From NCBI GenBank assembly GCA_947490615.1, contig CANLHK010000011.1, forward strand, positions 1-64,000: a stretch of DNA of 64,000 bases, written 5' to 3'. Numbering within the stretch: position 1 is the first letter of the stretch; each line of letters starts with the position of its first letter. The notes beneath the pieces were generated by a model, which worked only from the letters and a program-made list of their open reading frames with translations, had not been told where the DNA came from and searched no databases. This stretch comes from Planctomycetaceae bacterium. GTDB taxonomy: Bacteria > Planctomycetota > Phycisphaerae > Phycisphaerales > SM1A02. The position numbers were made by a program, and so were the translations under genes. Shown one piece after another: positions 44,691 to 52,852 of this stretch.

Positions 44691-46526
44691 CACTCGGACG
44701 CCGACAACCCCGAAACGCCTGACAGCTGTGGCTTCCTCTCACAGTTCGGCAAAAGCGAGGAGAGCACCGAGTGGCACTCTCCCGCGCCCGTTGGCTACCA
44801 GCGCGGCAAGACCAAGTTTGTCGTCGTCATCGGCACGGTGATGAGCGGCCTCGGCAAAGGCATCTTTGCGAGCTCGTTGGCCAAACTCATCAAGGACAAA
44901 GGCCTGTCGGTTGACCCTCTCAAGATGGAGGGCTACCTCAATATCGACTCAGGCACGCTGAATCCCTATCGGCACGGCGAGGTGTTCGTGCTCGCGGACG
45001 GTTGCGAGACCGACATGGATCTCGGCACCTACGAGCGCATCCTCAGCCAGGACCTCACCCGCAAGAACTTCATCACCGCAGGCCAGGTCTACACCGATGT
45101 CCTTGAGCGCGAACGACGCGGCGGCTACCTCGGGCGCGATGTCCAGATGATTCCGCATGTGACGGGCATCGTAAAGATGCGCCTGCGTGAACTGGCGATG
45201 AGCGGAAACTCTGGAAAACAAGCAGACATCGTCTTCGTCGAAGTGGGTGGCACTGCAGGCGACTACGAGAATGGGTTCTACATCGAGGCCTTGCGCGAGC
45301 TCGCGTTTGAAGAGGGTCCCGAGTCGACGTGCTTCGTCGCGCTGACCTACATCCTCGAGCCATCGATCCTTGGCGAGCAGAAGTCCAAGGCCGCGCAACT
45401 CGGCATCAAGCGACTCATGGAAGCGGGCATCCAGCCGCACATTGTCGCCTGTCGTGCAAAGAACCCCGTGACCGACAAGGTCATGGAGAAGATCGCGATG
45501 TTCTCCAATGTGCCGCTCAAGCGGATCTTCTCGATGCACGATCGAGAGAGCGTCTACGCGATTCCAGAAGAGATGCGCGCTGCAGGACTCGACCGCGAGA
45601 TCCTCACGATTCTGAATCTGCACGGCCGCACCAATCCAGCCAAGGAAGATGTGGCGCGCGCAGCTTGGCTCGAGTTCAGCCGCAAGATCTTCGCGCCGCG
45701 CAAGCACCGCATCGAACTCGCGCTCACTGGAAAGTATGCAGCGCTCCGCGACGCCTACGCGTCGATCGAGAAAGCGCTCGAGCATTGCGCCATCGCGCTG
45801 AACTGCGAGATCCGCACCCGCTGGATCGACACCAGCGAGTTGCTCGACGACGCGCAGACTGCTGCAGCCCTCGAAGGTGTGCAGGCGGTCATCGTGCCTG
45901 GCGGATTTGGTCAGCGCGGAGTCGAAGGCAAGATCCGCTGCGTGAAGTGGGCGCGAACCAACAAGGTCCCGTTCCTTGGGATCTGTCTGGGATTCCAGAT
46001 GGCAGTCATTGAGTTCGGCCGCAATGTGCTGGGACTGGCTGGCGCGAACTCGACGGAGTTCGAACCCAACTGCGCCCACCCGATGATCGCTGAGCTACCC
46101 GATCAGAAGAAACTCGAAGGCATCATGGGCGGCACGATGCGCCTCGGCGGCCAGGATGTCGCACTCGATGCTGGTTCGCTGGCGAGCTTCCTCTACGGGA
46201 ACAAACTCGACATGCGCGAGCGCTTCCGCCATCGCTTCGAGGTTGAGCCCAAGTATGTGGCACGGCTGCAGGAAGCGGGCATGCGTTTCTCGGGCCGCCA
46301 CCCGAAGTTCCCCATCATGCAACTGCTGGAGTTGCCGCAGTCGATGCACCCGTACTTCACGGGCGGTCAGTTCCATCCCGAACTCACCAGTCGTCCGCTC
46401 GGTCCCAATCCGATGTTCATGGGACTGGTCGCAGCAGGCATCGCCAGCCGCGAACCCGAATTCGCCCTCACCGAAACAGGCCGCCGCTGGGTCCGCCCCA
46501 ACGCCAGAGCCGTGACCACGGCCTGA
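44685..46526 (+). CDS. pyrG: CTP synthase (glutamine hydrolysing)
   Basis: A 613-residue enzyme that makes CTP from UTP, ATP and glutamine. KFVVVIGTVMSGLGKGIFAS is the synthetase P-loop, KMEGYLNIDSGTLNPYRHGE and VEVGGTAGDYE the UTP/ATP sites, PGGFGQRGVEGK and PFLGICLGFQMAVIEF the glutaminase turn and nucleophile Cys, and GGQFHPEL the late His-Pro-Glu. About 45 residues precede the usual start (normal total about 540), giving an N-terminal extension rich in Ser/Asp/Glu/Pro. A start inside this extension is not obvious. It is paired with kdsB, which uses CTP. Confidence 0.97.
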   Translation: MPHSDADNPETPDSCGFLSQFGKSEESTEWHSPAPVGYQRGKTKFVVVIGTVMSGLGKGIFASSLAKLIKDKGLSVDPLKMEGYLNIDSGTLNPYRHGEVFVLADGCETDMDLGTYERILSQDLTRKNFITAGQVYTDVLERERRGGYLGRDVQMIPHVTGIVKMRLRELAMSGNSGKQADIVFVEVGGTAGDYENGFYIEALRELAFEEGPESTCFVALTYILEPSILGEQKSKAAQLGIKRLMEAGIQPHIVACRAKNPVTDKVMEKIAMFSNVPLKRIFSMHDRESVYAIPEEMRAAGLDREILTILNLHGRTNPAKEDVARAAWLEFSRKIFAPRKHRIELALTGKYAALRDAYASIEKALEHCAIALNCEIRTRWIDTSELLDDAQTAAALEGVQAVIVPGGFGQRGVEGKIRCVKWARTNKVPFLGICLGFQMAVIEFGRNVLGLAGANSTEFEPNCAHPMIAELPDQKKLEGIMGGTMRLGGQDVALDAGSLASFLYGNKLDMRERFRHRFEVEPKYVARLQEAGMRFSGRHPKFPIMQLLELPQSMHPYFTGGQFHPELTSRPLGPNPMFMGLVAAGIASREPEFALTETGRRWVRPNARAVTTA

Positions 46527-46596
46527 CGCGGGCAGGTCGACAGTCGTTTGCGCGAGAACGGCGCCAATCACCTCTCAACCACACCGCAAGCGAAGA

Positions 46597-46620
46597 GGCG
46601 CAGCCCTGAAGGGCTGCGCC
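46597..46620. terminator. Hairpin between pyrG and convergent tRNA-Met
   Basis: A perfect 10-base-pair stem (ggcgcagccc / gggctgcgcc) with loop TGAA. It can serve either strand. A T run follows tRNA-Met (46640-46635 on the minus strand) rather than this hairpin, so it is not a canonical terminator. Confidence 0.5.
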
Positions 46621-46641
46621 GACAGTCGCATGCGAAAAAAC

Positions 46642-46716
46642 TGCCGATGGGTGGACTCGAACCACCGACCTCCGGGTTATGAATCCAGCGCTCTAAACCA
46701 GCTGAGCTACATCGGC
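46642..46716 (-). tRNA. tRNA-Met (anticodon CAT)
   Basis: The acceptor arms GCCGATG and CATCGGC pair (7 bp), discriminator A, and the anticodon loop is TTCATAA. The fold has 75 bases and a normal D and T arm. It has the elongator-type first pair (G1-C72), so it is not the initiator; a tRNA-Ile with modified CAT cannot be excluded. The last anticodon-stem pair is A-C. CCA is not encoded. Six T follow directly. Confidence 0.9.
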
Positions 46717-46728
46717 TGAGGGTCGGGG

Positions 46729-46756
46729 AGTATACAGAAAGCGTCGGCCTCCTCAA
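46729..46756 (-). promoter_or_regulatory. Sigma70 promoter of tRNA-Met
   Basis: On the minus strand, TTGAGG (46756-46751), 16-base spacer, TATACT (46734-46729), 12 bases before the tRNA 5' end. It has the same layout as the tRNA-Lys promoter. Confidence 0.7.
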
Positions 46757-46772
46757 CCCATGCGGTGCGCCT

Positions 46773-48308
46773 TCAGAGGAGCGCAGAGAGCAGCCCGACC
46801 GCGTTCTCCACGAGGCGTTTCCAAGCAGGGCGCGCGTACCACTCCGAAGGAACAATGCGCCGCGAACGCGCGAGATAGCTCTCCTGAAGCGCGCGCAATC
46901 GCTGGCTCGTGGTCGCGTCGTAGACGACCAGACTCGCCTCAAGATTGAGTTCGAAACTGCGCCGATCGAGGTTGGCGCTGGTCATCAAACAGGTCTTCCC
47001 ATCAACCACGATCGTCTTGGCGTGCAGCAGTCCGCCGCGGTATTGCCAGATCTCCACACCAGCATCGAGTAAGCGCTGGTAGTACTTGCGGCTTGCCAAC
47101 TTCACGGCGAGAGAATCATTGTGCTCGGGAACGACGAGGACAGTTCGCACGCCGCGACGCGCAGCGGTCAGCAACGAGGCCAACGATGGTTCGTCTGGCA
47201 CAAAGTACGGCGTGGTAAGGACGACTTCCTCTTCCGCAAGGTGGACGATCGAGAGGATCAGGTGCGGCATCGCACTTTCGTAGGTCGCGGGCCCCGTTCC
47301 AATGACCTGCGCGATCGCAGGCTCGTGACCATCGCGAATCCCCTGCCCTACGAGGTGCCAGAGTTCTTCGTCGGTTTCGAGGTACCAATCCTCGACGAAG
47401 ATCTTCTGCATGTCGTTCACTGCAGGCCCCGACACCCGCATGGTCGCGTCGATCCACGGCGCGTAGCGCTCCTTCACCTTGAAGTCTTTCGCGGCGAGAT
47501 TGTGGCTTCCGATGTAGCCAATCGAGCGATCGATCACCACGACTTTGCGATGGTTGCGCAGATCGACGCGGCCAAAGCGACGGCGGATGATCCCGACGGG
47601 AAGCGACTCAACGACGCGCACGCCCGCCGCGCGCAACTGCGAGTGCCGCTCGCTCTTGAGAAATCCGCGCGAGCCAAGACCATCAAGGAGCAGTCGCGTT
47701 TCCACGCCGCGCAACGCCGCGCGCTCAAGCGCCGCAAAAACGCGAGCACTCGTCGCGTCGTCGAGTGCGATGTAGAACTCGATGTGCACATGCTGCACGG
47801 CCTTGTCGATGTCGGCGGCAAGTCGATCAAACAACGCGTCGGCCTCGTCGAAGATCTCAATCTCGTTCCCGCCAAGTGGAAACTCGCCTGAGATCGACGC
47901 GGCCTGCACTGCGAGATGGCGCTGATCTTCGTCGAGTGCCTTCAACACCGCTTCACGCGACTCGCGCCGCGCCAAGCCTGCGCCGCTGGCTTCGTCGCGC
48001 AATCGCACTTCACGCCGCTCATCAGCGACGGCGCGGTACGACGCCTCACGCTTCGCACTCAGCCACGCTTTCCCGAAGATCCAATAGATGATTGGGCCCA
48101 CCATCGGCGCGACCAACACCAGTAACACCCAAGAAATCGCGGTCTGCGAACGACAGCGACGATCGGTCAGCACCACGATGACGGTGATCAACGAGAGCGC
48201 AATCGCCACGCCGAAGAGAATCGGTGCGGAGATCGGCCACTCCGAGAAGAGCTGCCTGAGGATCGGAAGCACTCCGCGCAGTGTAGAGGCGTTGTACGCT
48301 CTCCTCAT
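46773..48308 (-). CDS. cls: Cardiolipin synthase (phospholipase D family)
   Basis: A protein of about 511 residues that condenses two phosphatidylglycerols. Two N-terminal membrane helices (APILFGVAIALSLITVIVVL, ISWVLLVLVAPMVGPIIYWI) anchor it. Two HKD motifs are present: NHRKVVVIDRSIGYIGSHN and LHAKTIVVDGKTCLMTSAN. The start is uncertain: the ATG at 48308 shares bases with the start codon of the divergent gene, while a GTG at 48272 would give MLPILRQLFSEW and leave room for promoters. Together with pssA it covers two phospholipid branches in this window. Confidence 0.92.
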   Translation of the reverse strand: MRRAYNASTLRGVLPILRQLFSEWPISAPILFGVAIALSLITVIVVLTDRRCRSQTAISWVLLVLVAPMVGPIIYWIFGKAWLSAKREASYRAVADERREVRLRDEASGAGLARRESREAVLKALDEDQRHLAVQAASISGEFPLGGNEIEIFDEADALFDRLAADIDKAVQHVHIEFYIALDDATSARVFAALERAALRGVETRLLLDGLGSRGFLKSERHSQLRAAGVRVVESLPVGIIRRRFGRVDLRNHRKVVVIDRSIGYIGSHNLAAKDFKVKERYAPWIDATMRVSGPAVNDMQKIFVEDWYLETDEELWHLVGQGIRDGHEPAIAQVIGTGPATYESAMPHLILSIVHLAEEEVVLTTPYFVPDEPSLASLLTAARRGVRTVLVVPEHNDSLAVKLASRKYYQRLLDAGVEIWQYRGGLLHAKTIVVDGKTCLMTSANLDRRSFELNLEASLVVYDATTSQRLRALQESYLARSRRIVPSEWYARPAWKRLVENAVGLLSALL

Positions 48309-48723
48309 GCAGGCATCGCACCCCAACGATCTCTCCACTTCCCGCGACGAGAGTCGCAACCGAGATGTGTTAGGACCCCTGATTTCGACGGCCTTCTTCG
48401 GCTACTACGGGTTTGTCTTCGGACTGCAGACTGCCGACGATTCGGGTGCCACGGTTCCGCTTTGGATCTTCTCGCTGTGGATGCTTCGGATCGCCACGCT
48501 GACCTTCGCCGTGAGTCTGGTGTTGTCGTTCTCCAAGGCAAGCGCTGCCAACATGGTCTACGGCGCGGCTGGAATCCTTGGAACATTCGGCCTCGCCGCG
48601 ATTCTGATCTGGGACATGCTCGACCCCGTGCACGCGAGCTTCACCAGCCCCCTCTTGCTCATCATCTTCATCGCGTGGAACGGCTACTTCTCGTTCCTGA
48701 CGCTGCGCGATGCGTTTCGGTGA
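48307..48723 (+). CDS. Small polytopic membrane protein
   Basis: A 138-residue protein of unknown function with a polar N-terminus of about 22 residues and four hydrophobic helices (GPLISTAFFGYYGFVFGL, VPLWIFSLWMLRIATLTFAV, MVYGAAGILGTFGLAAILIW, FTSPLLLIIFIAWNGYFSF). I do not recognise a family. Its ATG overlaps that of cls on the other strand. It ends 21 bases before tRNA-Arg. Confidence 0.6.
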   Translation: MQASHPNDLSTSRDESRNRDVLGPLISTAFFGYYGFVFGLQTADDSGATVPLWIFSLWMLRIATLTFAVSLVLSFSKASAANMVYGAAGILGTFGLAAILIWDMLDPVHASFTSPLLLIIFIAWNGYFSFLTLRDAFR

Positions 48724-48728
48724 ACCCG

Positions 48729-48734
48729 TATACT
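48729..48734 (+). promoter_or_regulatory. -10 hexamer of tRNA-Arg
   Basis: TATACT lies 10 bases before the tRNA 5' end, the same hexamer as for tRNA-Met. No TTGA-type -35 was found at 16-18 bases. Confidence 0.5.
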
Positions 48735-48744
48735 GCGGCCTCGT

Positions 48745-48818
48745 GCCCTCCTAGCTCAGCTGGATAGAGCAGCGCTTTCCTAAAGCGCAGGTCGCAGGTT
48801 CGAATCCCGCGGGGGGCG
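48745..48818 (+). tRNA. tRNA-Arg (anticodon CCT)
   Basis: The acceptor arms GCCCTCC and GGGGGGC pair with one T-G wobble; the anticodon stem GCGCT/AGCGC encloses loop TTCCTAA with anticodon CCT, reading AGG. The T arm (TCGCAGG TTCGAAT CCCGCGG region) is normal, discriminator G. CCA is not encoded. Confidence 0.93.
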
Positions 48819-48920
48819 CTTGCAGAACGCCGATGGAAGGCAAGTCAGGAAGTACCATCCGATGGCGCTCGACGACGGACCACTCTCGCAAGTGCCACAG
48901 ACCCGATCAGGACTCACAGC

Positions 48921-49064
48921 ATGAAACTCGTTCTTCTTTCGAATCTCCTCTGGATCACCGCCTGCACCGTCTACTGCCTCCTCTATCTCGCGCAGGCGAA
49001 GTCCGACCGAGCCAACGGAACAGGATTCCAGCGCCCGCTGTCCAAGGAAGAGCTCGAGCGCTGA
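48921..49064 (+). CDS. 47-residue membrane peptide upstream of trmL
   Basis: A short frame MKLVLLSNLLWITACTVYCL..., with one hydrophobic helix (residues 3-24) and a charged tail ending in KEELER. The stop is 5 bases before the trmL GTG, which suggests a coupled two-gene unit. It is too short for normal gene calls. The function is unknown. Good spacing, a membrane-like helix and a charged tail support it being real. Confidence 0.5.
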   Translation: MKLVLLSNLLWITACTVYCLLYLAQAKSDRANGTGFQRPLSKEELER

Positions 49065-49068
49065 ACTG

Positions 49069-49557
49069 GTGGAGCGTCCGCTCTTCCACATCGTTCTGCT
49101 TCATCCCGAGATCCCCAACAACACTGGGAACATCGGGCGCACCGCCGCAGCGCTTGGCTGCAGGCTGCACATCATCCATCCCATCGGCTTCCAGATGGAC
49201 GAGAAGGCGCGCCGACGCGCTGGCTTGGACTACTGGCATCTGGTGGATTGCGTCGAGCACGCCTCGTGGGAGGCGTTTTTGCTGGCCGAAACTCCCGCGC
49301 GCCTCTGGCTCTTCAGCGCCCGAGCGGCGCATCCACACTTCAGCGGCAGCTTTCGAAGGGGCGACTATCTGCTCTTCGGCAAGGAGTCGAGCGGCGTGGC
49401 TCCCGAGATCCACGCGTGGGTCGAGAACACCTTCGGACTCGACCACGCGCTTCGAATCCCCATGCCCGCGACCGACGGCGTTCGCAGCCTGAACCTCGCC
49501 ACCACGGTCGCCATCGCGGCCTACGAAGGGCTTCGACAGGTTGAGGCAGCGCTCTAG
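49069..49557 (+). CDS. trmL: tRNA (cytidine(34)-2'-O)-methyltransferase TrmL
   Basis: A 162-residue SPOUT methyltransferase that methylates the wobble ribose of tRNA-Leu. IVLLHPEIPNNTGNIGRTAA is motif 1, LLFGKESSGVAPEIH is motif 2 and RIPMPATDGVRSLNLATTV is motif 3 of the trefoil-knot SpoU class. The length is exactly that of minimal TrmL. The start is GTG at 49069. It follows a 47-residue peptide gene after 4 bases. Confidence 0.94.
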   Translation: MERPLFHIVLLHPEIPNNTGNIGRTAAALGCRLHIIHPIGFQMDEKARRRAGLDYWHLVDCVEHASWEAFLLAETPARLWLFSARAAHPHFSGSFRRGDYLLFGKESSGVAPEIHAWVENTFGLDHALRIPMPATDGVRSLNLATTVAIAAYEGLRQVEAAL

Positions 49558-49691
49558 CCTGCTCGAAGGCGCGCGGCGTTGCCGCGTGGGATCGGGTAAA
49601 ACCACGAGTCCAAAGTCGATCTTGGCAATGAATCCCGCGCCCAGCCTTCCGCGCGCGCGAAGAGAACTGTGTGCGAAGTAGGATCCCCTCT

Positions 49692-50696
49692 ATGACCGGA
49701 CGCTCGACCACCCGCCGCGCCTTCACCCTCACCGAGATGCTCGTCGTCATCGGGATCATTGCACTCTTGATCGGGATTCTCCTCCCCGCGCTCAGCCGCG
49801 TGCAGGAACGCGCCCGCAAGACGCAGACCGAGAGCCTTCTGCAGGAGTTCATCAAGGCCTGCGAGACCTTCCAGCAGCAGTTTGGTTTCTATCCAGGCAT
49901 CGTCCCCGAGGCGATCCTCGCTGCGGATCCGAACCCAGAGATCACCTCCACCGAGAACGCGCTGCTTCACCTCTGCGGCGGCGCGATTCCAGAAGACGAT
50001 CCCAGCTACGCCGTTGCGCCCTACAACAACTGGACCGAGCTCACGCTTGGGTCGGGGCAGAACACCTTCAAGATCAAGGTCAACCCCGCGAAGGTCGGCG
50101 AAGGCCCGCGTGTGCGCGGTGTGCAATACAAGTCGTTCTTCTCGCCCAAGGCCAGCGACATCATCGCCGTGCCAGGGCAGAACCTCACGGCTGTGCCATC
50201 GGACGATCCGTATGCGGCAGATCCGCTGCGCATTCCTGATCTCATCGATGCCTGGGGCCAGCCCGTGCTCTACCTGCGCCAACTTCGTCCGACCGCCTCG
50301 GTGATGGTGTCAGGCGCGCAGCCCGCTGATCCGATCTCGGATTGCATGTTCGCCTTCCAAGGCATCAAGCTCTATCTGAACTCGAACGCGTTGGGAGATC
50401 TCGGCGCCTCGCAAGTTGACAGCATCCTGCGTGCTGCAGCGATTGCGAATCAGAACGCGACGCTCGCGCAGATCATCCGCAATGTCGCCTACGGCAAGCC
50501 TGAGCAGCCGCAAAATGGCGCGCCCCGCGGCGCGGTGGTGGCGATCTCCGCTGGACGCGACGGCATCTACTTCTCGAAGTTTGACGGCCGCGGCGCACCT
50601 GGTGCGGCGCAGACCGACATCGTGACCATCGCCAACCAGACTGGTCCGTTTGTCGTCAACGAGTACGACGATGTCCGCGTGTTCGGCGGCGGCTGA
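49692..50696 (+). CDS. Type II secretion / type IV pilin-like prepilin protein
   Basis: A 334-residue protein with a type III prepilin signal: RRAFTLTEMLVVIGIIALLI, cleaved before Phe, with Glu+5 and a hydrophobic helix that packs in the pilus core. The remainder is a large globular part typical of planctomycete 'xcpT-like' proteins, with a final domain that includes GAPRGAVVAISAGRDGIYFS. It is much longer than true major pilins, so it may be a pseudopilin or a surface protein sorted by the same peptidase. A TAGGAT hexamer (49679-49684) ends 7 bases before the ATG. No assembly genes are near. A strong terminator follows. Confidence 0.85.
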   Translation: MTGRSTTRRAFTLTEMLVVIGIIALLIGILLPALSRVQERARKTQTESLLQEFIKACETFQQQFGFYPGIVPEAILAADPNPEITSTENALLHLCGGAIPEDDPSYAVAPYNNWTELTLGSGQNTFKIKVNPAKVGEGPRVRGVQYKSFFSPKASDIIAVPGQNLTAVPSDDPYAADPLRIPDLIDAWGQPVLYLRQLRPTASVMVSGAQPADPISDCMFAFQGIKLYLNSNALGDLGASQVDSILRAAAIANQNATLAQIIRNVAYGKPEQPQNGAPRGAVVAISAGRDGIYFSKFDGRGAPGAAQTDIVTIANQTGPFVVNEYDDVRVFGGG

Positions 50697-50743
50697 ACCG
50701 AAGTCGGACTGGCACGACACTCTGGTCACTCACTTGAAAGAGA

Positions 50744-50779
50744 ACACGGGCCCCGCGATGACGGGGCCCGTGTCGTTTT
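50744..50779 (+). terminator. Rho-independent terminator after the prepilin gene
   Basis: A perfect 12-base-pair stem (acacgggccccg / cggggcccgtgt) with a 6-base loop is followed by CGTTTT. It lies 48 bases after the stop. Confidence 0.85.
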
Positions 50780-50811
50780 GCAATGGTGGTCGGTGCAAGG
50801 CTCTTCGCGCG

Positions 50812-51555
50812 TTAGCTCGGCTTCTCCATCTCAGGAGGAGCCTCGTTGGGTGCGTCAGGCGCTGGCATTTCCTTCTCTTTCTTCTGACCCCCTGACTTGT
50901 CCTTGGACTTGTCCTTGGACTTGTCCTTGGACTTGTCCTTCTTCGCTTGATCGCCGCCCTTCTTCGCCGCGTCGCTCTTGCCTGCGGCTTCCTGCGCCTT
51001 GCGCGCTTCTTCGTTGCGCTTGGTGAGCTCGGCGCGCGCGCGCTTGAGGTTCTCGTCGTAGCCCGTGCGCAGCGCCGTGATCTGCTCCTTACTCATCACG
51101 CCTTCCATCCGCTCTCGCAGCGCTGCGACCTTCGGACGCGCGGCTTCCATCTCGTCCATCGCTTTGCGGTACTCCTCGCTCGGCTTCCCTGCGGGTGCAT
51201 TCTTGCGTGACTCCGCGAGCTCCTTGCGCTTGGTTGCGGACGACTTCTCGTAGGCAACAACCGAAGCCGCGAACTCATCCTGGAAGGACCGCACCTTCGC
51301 GCGCGTGGCGTCATCGAGCTCGAGCTTCTCGACGGTCATGAAGAGCACGCGTTGCTCAAGCATCGGCTTCGAGGGCTTGTCCATCTCCTTATCCATCGCC
51401 TTGGCCTTGTCGTCAGCAACTTTGCGCTGACGATCGGCCTTGAGTGCGTCCTGCGGGACATCGGGACCGCGAAGGATGTCGCCCTGGTCAGACGGCGAAG
51501 CGGGCGGGGGAAGGAATGCCAGAACCGAGGCGAGGAGCAGTGCAGAACTCAGCAT
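50812..51555 (-). CDS. Exported Lys/Asp/Ser-rich low-complexity protein
   Basis: A 247-residue protein with a signal peptide (MLSSALLLASVLAFLPPPAS). The middle is charged and helical (DDKAKAMDKEMDKPSK, TKRKELAESRKNAPAG, LRERMEGVMSKEQITALR), like Spy/CpxP- or periadaptor-type periplasmic proteins with an LTxxQ-like turn 'MSKEQITAL'. The C-terminal part holds KDKS units encoded by a 12-base tandem repeat (about 50895-50940). Function is unknown; a periplasmic location is inferred from the signal. The frame is open far upstream, but only this start has a signal peptide. It is divergent from mrp by 135 bases. Confidence 0.65.
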   Translation of the reverse strand: MLSSALLLASVLAFLPPPASPSDQGDILRGPDVPQDALKADRQRKVADDKAKAMDKEMDKPSKPMLEQRVLFMTVEKLELDDATRAKVRSFQDEFAASVVAYEKSSATKRKELAESRKNAPAGKPSEEYRKAMDEMEAARPKVAALRERMEGVMSKEQITALRTGYDENLKRARAELTKRNEEARKAQEAAGKSDAAKKGGDQAKKDKSKDKSKDKSKDKSGGQKKEKEMPAPDAPNEAPPEMEKPS

Positions 51556-51690
51556 GAAAGACCTTTCAGTTAGAAGCGGGCTGTCCAGAGTGGAGTTGGT
51601 ACCGCATGTTTCGGCTCGACGCTGCGGCTTCGCGTGGAGAATCCCGCTACGATCGCCGCCCTTCCAATCCACGCGAATTCGGATCCCCTC

Positions 51691-52788
51691 ATGTCGTTGA
51701 CCCCAAGTGACCTCTCTGACGCGCTCCGCACCGTGCTCGATCCCGATATCCGCAAGGACCTCGTCACGCTTGGCATGGTGAAAGAAACGCGAATGGTTGG
51801 CGATCGTGCAGCGATCACCATCGAACTCACGACGCCCGCCTGTCCCATGAAGGACAAGATCCGCGCCGACATTGAGGCTGCCGTTGCGGCGATGGCCTCT
51901 CAAAAAGGCGCCCGCTGCGCTGGGGTCGATCTCACCTTCACCGCCGATGTCCGCCGCGCCAACGAGAAGACCAAGGACGGCACCAACCCGCTCCCGGGTG
52001 TTCGTAATGTGATCGCGGTTGGTGCGGGCAAGGGTGGCGTTGGCAAGTCGACCGTCGCAGTCAATCTCGCCGTCGCGCTCGCGCGTCTCGGAGCCAAGAC
52101 GGGTCTTCTCGATGGCGACATCTACGGACCGAGCGCACCCACGATGCTCGGCCTTGAGAATGAAGCCACGCAAGCGCGCGGCAACATGCTGCTCCCCTTC
52201 GCGGTGCATGGCATCCAAGCGATGACCATCGGAAAACTCGTCGATGCCGACAAGCCGTTGATCTGGCGCGGACCGATGGCGCACGGCGCTTTCAAGCAAC
52301 TCGCGACACAGACCGAGTGGGGCGAGCTTGATTACTTGATCGTCGATCTTCCTCCAGGCACGGGCGATGTTCCGCTGACGCTCACGCAACTCCTTCCAGT
52401 TTCTGGCGCGGTCATCGTTTGCACACCGCAACAAGTGGCGCAGGACGACGCGCGACGCGCGGCCAAGATGTTTGAGCAACTCGGCGTCCCTGTGCTCGGT
52501 GTCGTCGAGAATATGAGTTACTTCGTGGACGACACGGGGCGCGAGCACGACCTCTTTGGTCGTGGCGGTGCTGAGATCATGGCGCAAACCATGGGATTGC
52601 ACTTCCTTGGCGCCATCGCGATTCGAACTGCCCTGCGCATCAACAGCGATCGCGGACGGCCATTGGCCAACTGGAACGATCCCGTTCTCGGAGGCGAACT
52701 CGATGCCGTGGCGCGCCAGGTTGCGGCCCGAGTCTCCACGCTTTCGATGCTTGGACAATTGGTGCAGCCGACGATCAGCGTTCGCTGA
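51691..52788 (+). CDS. mrp: Mrp/ApbC-type Fe-S cluster carrier P-loop ATPase
   Basis: A 365-residue protein. Residues about 5-95 are a DUF59/MIP18-like domain (DALRTVLDPDIRKDLVTLGM, TTPACPMKD). The P-loop AVGAGKGGVGKSTVAVNLA is a deviant Walker A of the MinD/Mrp class; GDIYGPSAPTMLGL and VDLPPGTGDVPLTL follow. The usual CxxC near the C-terminus is not obvious. Family members load Fe-S clusters on apoproteins in the cytoplasm. The ATG at 51691 is preferred to an upstream frame start. Downstream is a 19-base tandem repeat and the convergent acyltransferase gene. Confidence 0.93.
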   Translation: MSLTPSDLSDALRTVLDPDIRKDLVTLGMVKETRMVGDRAAITIELTTPACPMKDKIRADIEAAVAAMASQKGARCAGVDLTFTADVRRANEKTKDGTNPLPGVRNVIAVGAGKGGVGKSTVAVNLAVALARLGAKTGLLDGDIYGPSAPTMLGLENEATQARGNMLLPFAVHGIQAMTIGKLVDADKPLIWRGPMAHGAFKQLATQTEWGELDYLIVDLPPGTGDVPLTLTQLLPVSGAVIVCTPQQVAQDDARRAAKMFEQLGVPVLGVVENMSYFVDDTGREHDLFGRGGAEIMAQTMGLHFLGAIAIRTALRINSDRGRPLANWNDPVLGGELDAVARQVAARVSTLSMLGQLVQPTISVR

Positions 52789-52794
52789 TCAGCG

Positions 52795-52852
52795 CGCACT
52801 CGGCGACGCCTTACGCACTCGGCGACGCCTTACGCACTCGGCGACGCTGCGC
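52795..52852. repeat. 19-base tandem repeat at the end of the acyltransferase gene
   Basis: The unit acgcactcggcgacgcctt occurs almost three times. The last unit encodes the C-terminal Ser-Pro-Ser-Ala and stop of the acyltransferase gene; the other two lie in the 41-base gap after it. It looks like replication slippage. Confidence 0.7.

Noticed and set aside
50890-50945. Possible CRISPR-like repeat
   Set aside because: Repeats are 12 bases, contiguous, and encode KDKS in frame; no spacers.
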